Shown here one piece after another: positions 34,990 to 43,030 of a DNA stretch of 64,000 nt. Source of the DNA: an uncultured Lachnospiraceae bacterium (GTDB taxonomy: Bacteria > Bacillota > Clostridia > Lachnospirales > Lachnospiraceae); NCBI GenBank assembly GCA_902776305.1, contig CACYPS010000020.1:18129-82128 (forward strand), written 5' to 3'. Every line of letters starts with the position of its first letter. Position 1 is the first letter of the stretch. The translations under genes were made by a program, and so were the position numbers. Below the pieces are notes generated by a model. The model searched no databases and was not told where the DNA came from. It saw only the letters and a list, made by a program, of their open reading frames with translations.

Positions 34990-35348
34990 TTTGTCGAATC
35001 CTCCTGCTGCATCGTTACTCCCTGATTGAGCAAAAACTCCTCTTTCCGGCGATCCGCCCTGCTTTTCTCGATGCTGCCGGTTATCCACATGATGGCAAAT
35101 AAAAGCAACGCAATCACAACAGCCGACACAAGAACGTATCGAGCCACCGTCCCCAAACCCTTTTTCAGTGCTTTGTCACCGTCATTCTTATGTCCCTCCA
35201 GGTCCTTGCGGATCTCTTCCAGCTGACCCATATACTCTTCTTCTTCGGCAGGTGCATATCCCGCATCGCAATACGGACACCGAATCAGTGACACATCAAA
35301 TTCTGCTCCGCAGTTCGGACAGATGACCATTTTCCCGGTGTTTTCCAT
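34986..35348 (-). CDS. Short zinc-ribbon membrane protein (operon gene 3)
   Basis: About 120 residues from the ATG at 35348 (GGAG upstream). It has an N-terminal zinc ribbon CPNCGAEFDVSLIRCPYC, an acidic linker, a basic segment and one membrane helix (YVLVSAVVIALLLFAIMWI), ending in a charged tail. It lacks the large soluble domain of genes 1 and 4. It begins 7 nt after the stop of gene 2 and overlaps gene 4 as ATGA. Confidence 0.7.
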   Translation of the reverse strand: MENTGKMVICPNCGAEFDVSLIRCPYCDAGYAPAEEEEYMGQLEEIRKDLEGHKNDGDKALKKGLGTVARYVLVSAVVIALLLFAIMWITGSIEKSRADRRKEEFLLNQGVTMQQEDSTK

Positions 35349-35355
35349 TTTCTCC

Positions 35356-35772
35356 TCACTCCTTAACAGCATTTGCCACACTAAGGTCAATCTTATCAAG
35401 CAGGGCTCCATACTCCGGCATTTCCCTGCGGATCTCGGAAATCCTGTCTTCACAGGCTTCCGCTGAATCTGCATTTCCGGCCCTTTTGTATACCTCCTTC
35501 AAAAACAGAAGCTCAGCATACTCACCCAGTTTATAATAATCAGCATCTGTGTCTGCAACTTCCGCACCTCCGCGAATCGGGCGTGAAAGAGCCGCCACGG
35601 TTCCGTAATTTTCCCATTCCAGATATTTCCTGATCGTATCCGGACGAATCGTATCCTGCTCTACATACTCATATACCAGCTCACCCATCGCACCGGGCAG
35701 CGAAACGGCAAACACTGTCGCCAAAATGATATTTACTATGATTGAAATACTGAGGATCGTTTTTTTAGTCAT
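35356..35772 (-). CDS. Small membrane-anchored protein (operon gene 2)
   Basis: The start is placed at ATG 35772 (MTKKTILSISIIVNIIL), which overlaps the end of gene 1 by 8 nt; the longer upstream frame would be a shadow inside gene 1. About 138 residues: one N-terminal membrane helix or uncleaved signal, then a soluble helical region. It is a likely paralogue of gene 5. Together with gene 1 it forms a zinc-ribbon protein plus anchored partner pair, repeated by genes 4 and 5. Confidence 0.7.
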   Translation of the reverse strand: MTKKTILSISIIVNIILATVFAVSLPGAMGELVYEYVEQDTIRPDTIRKYLEWENYGTVAALSRPIRGGAEVADTDADYYKLGEYAELLFLKEVYKRAGNADSAEACEDRISEIRREMPEYGALLDKIDLSVANAVKE

Positions 35773-36505
35773 GCAGCAAAACCTCCTCCAGATACGCTTC
35801 CTGCTTATTAGACGATGAGGCGAAATATTCGTCACGCCCGGCCTCATCCAGTCCCAGATATACTTCCATTATGGTATCAGCCTTTGCTTTCATATCATAG
35901 ATGTAATCCTTGTAGGGGTCTTCATCGATTTTCGAAAGGTTGTGCTCAAATTGAAAATTAAAATACCATATCGCGCTGCGGCAGGATCGAATATCCGACT
36001 CCGGCCTGTACCATTTAGCGTCCGGTCCGAACATCGTTACTTCTTCCACCGCCGAAACCAGTGAAGAGTACTCTTTTGCCATATCACACAGCAGATTCAG
36101 ATCATCATACGGCGGTTCCCATTCCGCTATGTTGTGATATTCCTCAAATGCCGAAAACCCGGCATAATCCCCCGCATCCAGATAATCCTGAATTGCGGCG
36201 GAATACGTTTCGTATTTCTTTACGGATTCTCTCTGTGCCGCACTCTCGCGGAAATAAAAAGCATTTTCCTCCACATATAGCAGAACGCCGTCGGCAATCA
36301 GCAGCACTACCAGGATTATTGCGCTGATCACGATAGGAATATTCTCCGAAAGGATCTCTCTGACTTTTTTCTTCGTCTTTGCACTATCCCTTTTGTAGTA
36401 CTCCATATCTGCCCGATAGCCGGCGTTTTCTTTAATTACCCGGCCGCAATACGGACATACTTTGTCGGTCAGCCTGACGTCAGCACCGCAATTGATACAT
36501 TTCAT
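35765..36505 (-). CDS. Zinc-ribbon membrane protein (operon gene 1)
   Basis: A 246-residue protein. The N-terminal zinc ribbon CINCGADVRLTDKVCPYCG (residues 3-21) precedes a basic segment, one membrane helix (IPIVISAIILVVLLIADGVLL, about 55-75) and a C-terminal helical domain of about 150 residues (DLNLLCDMAKEYSSLVSAVEE). The ribosome site AAGGAG lies within the end of a truncated HAD gene just upstream. It starts a tightly overlapping set of five such genes followed by sbcDC. I infer a membrane complex, perhaps sensing or tethering, of unknown purpose. Confidence 0.75.
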   Translation of the reverse strand: MKCINCGADVRLTDKVCPYCGRVIKENAGYRADMEYYKRDSAKTKKKVREILSENIPIVISAIILVVLLIADGVLLYVEENAFYFRESAAQRESVKKYETYSAAIQDYLDAGDYAGFSAFEEYHNIAEWEPPYDDLNLLCDMAKEYSSLVSAVEEVTMFGPDAKWYRPESDIRSCRSAIWYFNFQFEHNLSKIDEDPYKDYIYDMKAKADTIMEVYLGLDEAGRDEYFASSSNKQEAYLEEVLLHD

Positions 36506-36508
36506 CGT

Positions 36509-36670
36509 CTAAATCTCCTTCGCCGCATTCTTTGTCCCATGCACTTGTTTCCGGACGGCTTCATTGTGTAATCGCTGTATCGCGGCTCTTGTTTTGGGCA
36601 TCAGATCGGCCCCTTTTTCCGCGAGCGTTCCGTCGATATCTGCTGCAAATACGGATATTTTTTTAATCAT
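36509..36670 (-). pseudogene. Truncated HAD-family hydrolase (N-terminal 53 residues)
   Basis: The frame starts MIKKISVFAADIDGTLAEKG, which is motif I of Cof-type HAD phosphatases with both catalytic aspartates, then PKTRAAIQRLH. It ends after 53 codons, whereas intact members have about 260. The stop lies 3 nt before the start of the zinc-ribbon operon, so a deletion joined this fragment to the operon. Confidence 0.7.
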
Positions 36671-36784
36671 ATGAATCTCTCCCTTGTCAGAATGCCTCGA
36701 TTAACGGAATGGTAGTGGTCGCATCATAGTAAGAATCGTCTCTGTTATTTTATCATGAATGTGCTCTGCTTTAGTATAAGATTT

Positions 36785-36807
36785 CAAGAACGCCTCGGCG
36801 TTCTTTG
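36785..36807. repeat. Intergenic palindrome AAGAACGCC-type, copy 1
   Basis: Perfect palindrome built on AAGAACGCC / GGCGTTCTT. Related copies are at 40149 (diverged), 52320 and 62266. The surrounding 36671-37092 has no gene. Confidence 0.7.
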
Positions 36808-37011
36808 CGCGATGAAGAATCCTATGACATAAAAAAGTTCTTTACAAACCTTACTTGCTTCTTAATAATTAAATCAGTTAGTTTGCGCGCTCGGCCACTG
36901 CCGGCGGCAAGAAATGTATGTCTATGTGGCTGTCCGAAATGCTTCAACGTATAAATAAGTGAGAGCTGCATAGTGATCATTCTTCATCGCGAGATTGTAC
37001 TCACGATGAAG

Positions 37012-37070
37012 CAAATTTCACTTCGCGCGCGTATCATAGACTCACGTCAAGAATATTGCGTGATGAAGAA
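37012..37070. repeat. Intergenic repeat GCG..ACTCACG type
   Basis: Shares TTGCGC/TTCGCGC, GACTCACGTCA and GAATATTGCG or GAATTCTGCG words with regions at 40118, 41253, 47700 and 62430. Inverted ATTCTTCATC words flank it (36982 and 37065). Confidence 0.5.
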
Positions 37071-37092
37071 TAATACAGGAGGTAACAAGAAT

Positions 37093-38076
37093 ATGTTTAA
37101 GAAGACAGCAATATTTGCTGCAGCAGTCATGGCACTTACAATGTTCGCAACAGGATGCGGAGCAGGTGCAAAGAGTTCAATCGCGATGGATATGGCAGAC
37201 GAAAAGAAGGCAGCCATCGAGTTCAGCAATGCCAAAGAAGATGATTTTGTACAAGGCGGATACATCCGTGTCGATGAGGGCGAAGGGGTCGAGGTCGTCA
37301 GTGACCTCAATGATGATGGCAAAATCCTCATAGGTTTCATCGCAGTGGAGGAAGATCAGAGTATCGATAAACTTCCCGACAGGGACAATACAAAGTACGA
37401 GATGATGATTTCAGGAAAGGCAACGCAGGGCGCAACACTCGATCCCGGCGATTATGACCTGAAAATAACTGTTCAAAGCAAAGCCAGCGGTAACGTCACT
37501 CTGAATGTAAAGCCCGTCAACGGCATAGCAGGCATGGAAGGCGTGAATGATTCAGACGATACAGATATCTCGGTGGCAGAAGAGGCAGCCGAAGGTGCAG
37601 ATACTTCGGTGACAGAAGAAGCTGCCGAAGGCGGACACACGAACTGGACGCAGGCGTCAACAGCCCGGGAAGCTTGTGAAGGTGCAGGTCTTGATTCCCT
37701 TGCAGACCTGAACGGAACGAAGATAACACTGGGTGTTCTCGGCGAGATGGGTGACATCACATACAGATATATGGACGGAGTGGTACAGACATTCTGCCCT
37801 GCAGCGGCGGTCGAGATGAGCTTTATTAAAGGCAGGATTCCTTCCGGCACTGATGGGGATGTTTCTCTGGATAACACGCCCTATAAGTACGAGTGGACAC
37901 AGGACGTGGACGGTCAGGAAGTGAAGTGCTTCGGAAACCGTGACGGAGAAGCGACCAAGACGATCTGGTCTGCAGGTGATTACAACTATGCGGTCGTTGC
38001 ATACGGCGCAGGCGGGGATGATGACTTCGGACTGTGCGCAGAAGATGTGGCGACTATGGTGAATGCGGTCAAATAA
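37093..38076 (+). CDS. Secreted lipoprotein, uncharacterised
   Basis: The frame is open from 36973, but ATG 37093 behind GGAGG gives a clear lipoprotein signal: MFKKTAIFAAAVMALTMFATGC, where the Cys is the lipidated residue. The mature protein is acidic. It has a first domain (about 45-160) with KITVQSKASGNVTLNV at its end, an acidic linker with a repeated EEAAEG.D.SV unit, and a second domain (about 210-327) with TYRYMDGVVQTFCP and KYEWTQDVDGQEVKCFG. It is attached to the outer face of the membrane. No known family is recognised. A strong terminator follows. Confidence 0.8.
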   Translation: MFKKTAIFAAAVMALTMFATGCGAGAKSSIAMDMADEKKAAIEFSNAKEDDFVQGGYIRVDEGEGVEVVSDLNDDGKILIGFIAVEEDQSIDKLPDRDNTKYEMMISGKATQGATLDPGDYDLKITVQSKASGNVTLNVKPVNGIAGMEGVNDSDDTDISVAEEAAEGADTSVTEEAAEGGHTNWTQASTAREACEGAGLDSLADLNGTKITLGVLGEMGDITYRYMDGVVQTFCPAAAVEMSFIKGRIPSGTDGDVSLDNTPYKYEWTQDVDGQEVKCFGNRDGEATKTIWSAGDYNYAVVAYGAGGDDDFGLCAEDVATMVNAVK

Positions 38077-38096
38077 GCGGGATTCGTCCCGACGAA

Positions 38097-38128
38097 GGAG
38101 CCGGGCGAAATGCGCCCGGCTCCGTTTT
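38097..38128 (+). terminator. Terminator of the lipoprotein gene
   Basis: GGAGCCGGGCG-aaat-(G)CGCCCGGCTCC perfect stem followed by GTTTTAA. It sits 20 nt after the stop and also faces the end of the SpoIIE pseudogene. Confidence 0.92.
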
Positions 38129-38147
38129 AATGATTAATAAATTTCTG

Positions 38148-39051
38148 TTATTTTCCCTTATATTCCACACAGAGCATAGTCATATCATCGAACTGTCTGG
38201 CCTCCCCTGTAAAGGAGTTCACGTCCTCCCTCATTCCCTGAAGGACGCCTTCGGGATCCCGATCCGCGTGGCTGTTCAACGCCGATTCCATCCGCTCCAG
38301 TCCGTAGAACTCCCCGTCTGCATTGTTCGCTTCCGGAATTCCGTCCGTGTAGACAAAAACAGCATCCCCGGGCATCATCTGAATCTCATAATCCTTATAT
38401 CTGGCATACTCCATCGCACCAAGGACGATTCCATGCTTGTCCTTCAGCTTTCGGAAGACACCGTCCCTTCCCCGTATGAAAGGATACTCATGTCCTGCAT
38501 TGGAGCAGGTCATCACCCCGGTATTCAGATCCAGAATACCCAGCCACACAGTAACAAACATTTCAGAATTGTTCTTACAGATCTGGTCATTCACCGAATA
38601 CAGGATCTCGCTGGGACTTCCCCCCTGCTGAGCCCGATAGTTGAGGAGGATCTTTGTCGACATCATGAACAGCGCCGCAGGGACGCCTTTATCCGAGACA
38701 TCCGCGATCAGCACTGCAAGATGGTCTTCATCGATCAGCAGGAAATCATAAAAATCTCCTCCGACTTCCTTTGCCGGGGTCATACTGGCATACAGGTCGA
38801 AATCTCCGCGATCCGGAAATGCAGGAAAAACACTTGGCAGCATGGATGACTTCAGGGGAGAAGTTACTCGCACAGGCCTTCGAGGCCCGCTCGAGAGAAG
38901 AATAATACTCATTATCCACGCGCTGGCAGAAGACATAGTAGCTGATCAACGTCAGACCCAGTGCAACGGCAAGGATGCTGCCGATTACCAGTGCATTCAG
39001 TTTCAGCTGTATAGAACATCTCCGCGGCTTTCGTTTCATTTCCTGATTCAT
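38148..39051 (-). pseudogene. Truncated PP2C (SpoIIE/RsbU-type) sensor phosphatase
   Basis: The N-terminal frame (39051 leftward) reads MNQEMKRKPRRCSIQLKLNAL and one membrane helix, then a start of an extracellular domain (YYVFCQRVDNEYY), and loses its frame near 38870. The phosphatase domain continues in another frame to 38148 with SMLPSVFPAFPDR, KEVGGDFYDF, IADVSDKGVPAALFM, NAGHEYPF, YTDGIPEAN and FDDMTML, so its metal-binding aspartates are intact. The usual sensor, second membrane helix and HAMP segment are missing. An internal deletion that also shifted the frame explains this. The phosphatase domain alone could still be made from an internal start, but no good ribosome site is seen. Confidence 0.75.
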
Positions 39052-39116
39052 TCCTGTTTACTTCTTTCTGCTGAAAATAGCAACAATCTTCTCAAAGAAC
39101 GTCTGATAGGTCACCA

Positions 39117-39162
39117 AGTATCATTCTTCCCACTCGAGCAGGCTCGGTGTCAGAATGATACT
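39117..39162. repeat. Inverted repeat AGTATCATTCT
   Basis: AGTATCATTCT and AGAATGATACT form a perfect 11-bp stem around 24 nt. It lies between the phosphatase pseudogene and the methyltransferase. The rest of 39052-39330 shows no gene. Confidence 0.6.
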
Positions 39163-39330
39163 TTCGGCACTGTAATTATATAATTATATCATTCTATCTC
39201 CTGTCTGAGCAAGGGAAGCGACGAGCGTTCTCAGACGCATTTCCAAACCGCACAATTTCTCATTACACAAAGAAAAACCGGAGGGTTCTGCTCTGTTTGG
39301 AGAAGAACCGCTTAATCAGTTTTGTTAGGC

Positions 39331-40092
39331 TCATTTTATTCCCGTGATCCTGAACATCGGCGTAGAAGCATAATTCGTCTTTTCCTCCGCTGTCCACACC
39401 TCTTTCCAGATATCTTCACAGATATCCACATGTCCGTACCCGGTTTCCAACATTTTATCCCTGTCCCAGTATGGTCTGTGCTTCTTTGACATGGGAAGAC
39501 TCCTCGCAATATCCTCCATGACCTCGAAATTCGGTACCAGGTTAAAATCTCTCAGAGCCTCTCTCGCCACCTCGTCTCTGTCACGGTCATATTCCATCCT
39601 GGCATCATCATCGAACAGATATCTGTACCAGTTGGCGTCAAATATCACGACTCTCCCGCCGGGCTTCAAAACTCTGAGCCACTCCGCATAACATATGCAC
39701 GGATCCGGCAGATTCCACGTCAGATTCCTGCTCACGATAACGTCAAATGTCGCGTCCGCAAAATCCAACGCATCCGCATTCATCAGGTGGAACCGTATCC
39801 TGTCAGAATACTCCGATGCATTTTTCTTCGCCTCCGCAAGCATCCCGGCCGTGCAATCCACGGCATCCGGAGAGTACCCGGCCTGGGCAAGCAATATGGC
39901 CATAAATCCGGGCCCGGTCCCAATATCCAGGACTCTCATCTCCTCCTTCGGCTTATCCGGAAACTGGCTCTCCATGGAGGAAAGCCATCGCTCACACATT
40001 CCCCAACCGAGTTCCTCCCGATTGAGTTCCGAGTAGCTTGCGGCTCTCGCCGTCCAGTAATTTATGATACTCCTCAAGATTTCTTCAGACAT
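39331..40092 (-). CDS. Class I SAM-dependent methyltransferase
   Basis: About 253 residues. The start is set at ATG 40092 (MSEEILRSIINYW) because AAGGAG lies just upstream. SAM-binding motif I is RVLDIGTGPGFMAILLAQAG, followed by DAVDCTAGMLAEA, MNADALDFADATFDVIVSRNLTW and the post-core WLRVLKPGGRVVIFD. It is the last gene on the strand behind the five-gene ABC importer and is separated from it by repeat-filled DNA of about 160 nt. Such methyltransferases are often neighbours of nickel/peptide-type importers in Clostridia; whether it modifies an imported ligand or a metallophore is not known. Confidence 0.85.
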   Translation of the reverse strand: MSEEILRSIINYWTARAASYSELNREELGWGMCERWLSSMESQFPDKPKEEMRVLDIGTGPGFMAILLAQAGYSPDAVDCTAGMLAEAKKNASEYSDRIRFHLMNADALDFADATFDVIVSRNLTWNLPDPCICYAEWLRVLKPGGRVVIFDANWYRYLFDDDARMEYDRDRDEVAREALRDFNLVPNFEVMEDIARSLPMSKKHRPYWDRDKMLETGYGHVDICEDIWKEVWTAEEKTNYASTPMFRITGIK

Positions 40093-40117
40093 GTATTGCT
40101 CCTTTACTTTTCCAACT

Positions 40118-40258
40118 TGCGTCACAAGAATTCTGCGTCAGAGAACCCGGAACGCCTCGACGTTCCTGCCGAGCCGCGCATAGTGCGAAGCACCTTCCTT
40201 ATTGCGCGGCTATGATTAGTGCGAAGCTCCTTCCTTAATGCGCGGCTGCGGTCAAAGA
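40118..40258. repeat. Intergenic repeat cluster
   Basis: Contains GAATTCTGCGTCAGAGA, a diverged AACGCC..GACGTT palindrome, and two copies of GTGCGAAGC(A/T)CCTTCCTTA(A/T)TGCGCGGCT. The same words, in the same order, occur at 62266-62502. Confidence 0.7.
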
Positions 40259-41196
40259 CCCTGCTCCCTCGCACTCATAATCAGCTGCTTTGTATATTCG
40301 TCCTTCGGATTTCTTATGACCTCCGAAGTCTTACCTTCCTCAACAATGCGCCCGTCTTTCATGACCATGATCCGATCACACATTGCATACACGAGAGCTA
40401 TGTCGTGAGATACAACAATCGATGAAAATGACCGAATCTCTCTCAACCGTCCAAATATCCTGACGATTTGCGCCTGGGCTGTCACATCCAGCGCGCTGGT
40501 CATCTCATCACAAAGGATGATCTCCGCTCCGCTGTAGAGCGCCCGCACGATAGACATTCTTTGACACTGGCCTCCGGACAGCTCCCTCGGCCTCTTTTTC
40601 AGAAGGCTTTCATCCAGAAGAGTTTCTCTCAGTAATTCACGGAGCTCTGCGGATGTACCCGGCTTCTCGTTGCTTTTTGTCAGAATCCCGGTTCCTTCCG
40701 GCAATTCACGGAGCTTTGCGGATGTATCCGGCTTCTCGTTGCTTTTTGTCAGAATCTCGGTTCGTTCCGGCAATTCACGGAGCTCTGCGGATGTACCCGG
40801 CTTTCCGCTGTTTTCTGTCAGGGTTCCGGCATTTCTCCCGGAATCAGATTTCGGATTCCGGCTATTTTTCCTCCGGACCTCCTCCATCTGGTCGCCCATA
40901 TGAAGCCTCGGGTCGAACGAGCCGTACGCATCCTGAAAGATCATCTGCAGAAATTGCCCGGCATACCCGGCTTTTCGATGCTGATACTCGTCTCCCCGGT
41001 AAGTCAAAACTCCCGAATCGGGTCTTTCAAGTCCGGCGATCAGCCTCAGCAAAGTGCTTTTCCCGGAACCGCTCTCTCCCACAATCCCGAGAAACTCCTT
41101 CTCTTTCAGATAAAAGGAGATGTCCCGCAAGGCGTCTGTCTCCCGCGCTCTATTCTTATATCTTTTCGTGAGATTTTTTCCTTCTAATAGGAACAT
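40252..41196 (-). CDS. Peptide/nickel-type ABC importer ATPase 2 (DppF-like) with internal tandem repeats
   Basis: An importer ATPase with Walker A GESGSGKSTLLRL, Q-loop QMIFQDAYGSFDPR, signature LSGGQCQRMSI, Walker B IILCDEMTSALD and the switch histidine VVSHDIA. The family normally has a short helical stretch between Q-loop and signature. Here about 80 extra residues are made of a 23-residue unit (GTSAELRELPERTEILTKSN type) repeated nearly three times. All ATPase motifs stay in frame. Start: 41196 (MFLLEGKNLTKRYK) or upstream GTG/ATG at 41220/41214. It is the last gene of the importer set. Confidence 0.88.
   Translation of the reverse strand: MFLLEGKNLTKRYKNRARETDALRDISFYLKEKEFLGIVGESGSGKSTLLRLIAGLERPDSGVLTYRGDEYQHRKAGYAGQFLQMIFQDAYGSFDPRLHMGDQMEEVRRKNSRNPKSDSGRNAGTLTENSGKPGTSAELRELPERTEILTKSNEKPDTSAKLRELPEGTGILTKSNEKPGTSAELRELLRETLLDESLLKKRPRELSGGQCQRMSIVRALYSGAEIILCDEMTSALDVTAQAQIVRIFGRLREIRSFSSIVVSHDIALVYAMCDRIMVMKDGRIVEEGKTSEVIRNPKDEYTKQLIMSAREQGL
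40639..40822 (-). repeat. 69-bp in-frame tandem repeat inside the ABC ATPase
   Basis: Words ACGGAGCTCTGCGGATGTA recur at 40639, 40708 and 40777, an exact 69-bp period (23 codons), with the third unit partial. Units differ by a few bases. Because 69 is a multiple of three, copy number change leaves the frame intact. Confidence 0.9.
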
Positions 41197-41252
41197 GAGA
41201 TTTTTACCGCCCATTTTCACTCTATCAACATACCTGCGTCAGAGATAAGCTC

Positions 41253-41310
41253 CATTTTGCGCATTCATCATAGACTCTCGTCACGAGAATTCTGCGTCAG
41301 AGACTAAAAA
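41253..41310. repeat. Intergenic repeat overlapping the end of the first ABC ATPase gene
   Basis: TTTTGCGCATTCATC, GACTCTCGTCACGAGAATTCTG and CGTCAGAGACTAAAAATATC occur here and almost identically at 62430-62502. The last part encodes the C-terminus of the ATPase. Confidence 0.7.
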
Positions 41311-42088
41311 TATCACCGATCAGCCTCTTCGTGTAATCATCCGTCGGATTACACATCACCTTCTCTGTATCCCCGCTCTCCACGATCCTGCCGCGCTTCA
41401 TGATTGCTATGCTGTCTGCCATGATATTTGCAAGACCCAGGTTATGTGTCACCATCAAGATGCTGGTTCCGCGCTCCTTATTGAGCCTGATAAATTCATC
41501 TTTGACAAGGTTGGCAGTCATCACGTCAAGCGCACTCGTCGGCTCATCGCACAGCAGTATGGAGGGTTCAAGCAGCATGACCGCAGCGATGGCTACCCTC
41601 TGATTCATACCGCCGCTCAGCTCGTAGGGTCTGCTCCCGAGCAGACTTCCCGGGCTGTCGAGTCCCATCCGTGCAAATGCCTTCTCCACCTCACTTCTCA
41701 CATACCGAGTATCATGACTTGCCAGCATTTCCCGGATCTGCGGTTCGTACTTTCGGATTGGATTGAAGGATCCTGCCGGATTCTGCGGAATATAACCGAT
41801 TGTTCTTCCGAGCAGCTTACGTCTTTCCTTAAAGGAGAGGCGGGAGATTTCATTTTCCCATACTTCTATGCTCCCCTCCCGAACCTGCAGGTCCTCCCAT
41901 CCTGTGATCGCTCTTATGACGGAGGTCTTGCCGCTGCCGCTCTCCCCCACTATGCATAAGATCTGCCCCTTTTCCAAAGAGAGGCTGATACCTTGAAGGA
42001 CAGCGGTATCTTCGCCGTAACCGGCAGTTAGGTCTGTTATGCGCAGGGCATGTTTATTCATTTTAGATCCGTACTGATTATCTTCCAT
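41297..42088 (-). CDS. Peptide/nickel-type ABC importer ATPase 1 (DppD-like)
   Basis: A 263-residue ATPase: Walker A GESGSGKTSVIRA, Q-loop GYIPQNPAGSFNPI, signature LSGGMNQRVAI, Walker B ILLCDEPTSALD and VTHNLG. It lacks the C-terminal oligopeptide-binding extension of longer homologues. A shorter start at MNKHALRITDL is possible. It follows the permease gene by about 85 nt containing a repeat, and precedes ATPase 2, as usual for this importer type. Confidence 0.9.
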   Translation of the reverse strand: MEDNQYGSKMNKHALRITDLTAGYGEDTAVLQGISLSLEKGQILCIVGESGSGKTSVIRAITGWEDLQVREGSIEVWENEISRLSFKERRKLLGRTIGYIPQNPAGSFNPIRKYEPQIREMLASHDTRYVRSEVEKAFARMGLDSPGSLLGSRPYELSGGMNQRVAIAAVMLLEPSILLCDEPTSALDVMTANLVKDEFIRLNKERGTSILMVTHNLGLANIMADSIAIMKRGRIVESGDTEKVMCNPTDDYTKRLIGDIFSL

Positions 42089-42172
42089 AAAGTTCAGCTG
42101 CCTTCACCCCTTCAAGATGAGGCTTTTATTCTTCATCGCGAGATTATACTCACGAAGAGAAATAAAAACACA

Positions 42173-42985
42173 TCACACGTTCCTGTACTCCATCACCGCA
42201 TCCCCGAGATAATTGAAAAGCGTGATCGTCAATATCGTCGCGAGAGCCGGAAACAGAACTGTCCACGGAGCAATCTGGATATAAGCCCTGCCCTCGCTGA
42301 TCATCGACCCCCATTCCGCTGTCGGGGGGATAGCTCCGAGCCCCAGAAAGGAAAGTCCGGAAAGACCGATCATGGTGGTACCGATCTGAGTGAGTGCATT
42401 TGTCAATACCGGAGCGAGTATGTTGGGCAGAATGTGCCTGAACATAATGTAAATTCCGCCCTTGCCCGCAAGAATGGAAGTCATAATATACGGCTCATTT
42501 CTGATTGAAATAGTGTGGCTTCTCGCAAGTCTCGCAAATGCCACCCACATCGTTATCCCGAGTGCTACCATCGCACCCGCCATGCCACCTCCCAGGATTC
42601 CGGCGACTGCAATCGCTACTACCATCTGGGGGAACGACAGGAATATATCCGCGATTCTCATGAAAATGCGTTCAAATATCCCTCCGTAGAATCCGCACAA
42701 AATCCCTATAAATGTACCGATTCCAAATGAGATCGCCACCAGGAAGAAGGTGGCCGCTATCGTCGTCCTTCCGCCGAAAAGCACACGCGAGAACACACAT
42801 CGACCCAGATTATCGGTGCCGAACGGGTACTCGCGGCAGGGAGCAAGCCGGATTAAAGTTGCATTTGTCCGATAGGGGTCATTCGGAGCAATCTTCCCGG
42901 CAAGAATCACCGCTGCAAGGAGGAGGAATACAAATGCGGCTGCTATATATATTTGCATTCTTAATCTCTGTTTTTTTCTACTCAT
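42173..42985 (-). CDS. Peptide/nickel-type ABC importer permease 2 (DppC-like)
   Basis: About 270 residues with an N-terminal membrane helix, then the DppC-type extracytoplasmic motif NDPYRTNATLIRLAP and HPFGTDNLGRCVFSR-like YPFGTDNLGRCVFSR, and further membrane segments. The cytoplasmic EAA loop (VAFARLARSHTISIRNEPYI and following) contacts the ATPases. I place the start at MSRKKQRLRM (42985). It lies 45 nt after permease 1. Confidence 0.9.
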   Translation of the reverse strand: MSRKKQRLRMQIYIAAAFVFLLLAAVILAGKIAPNDPYRTNATLIRLAPCREYPFGTDNLGRCVFSRVLFGGRTTIAATFFLVAISFGIGTFIGILCGFYGGIFERIFMRIADIFLSFPQMVVAIAVAGILGGGMAGAMVALGITMWVAFARLARSHTISIRNEPYIMTSILAGKGGIYIMFRHILPNILAPVLTNALTQIGTTMIGLSGLSFLGLGAIPPTAEWGSMISEGRAYIQIAPWTVLFPALATILTITLFNYLGDAVMEYRNV

Positions 42986-43030
42986 ATACACAATCATTCA
43001 AATGGAGAGCCATTTTCAATTCGGCACATC

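Noticed and set aside
36973-37092. Extended N-terminus of the lipoprotein
   Set aside because: The upstream codons lie in an intergenic repeat, and the start at 37093 gives a perfect lipoprotein signal and ribosome site.
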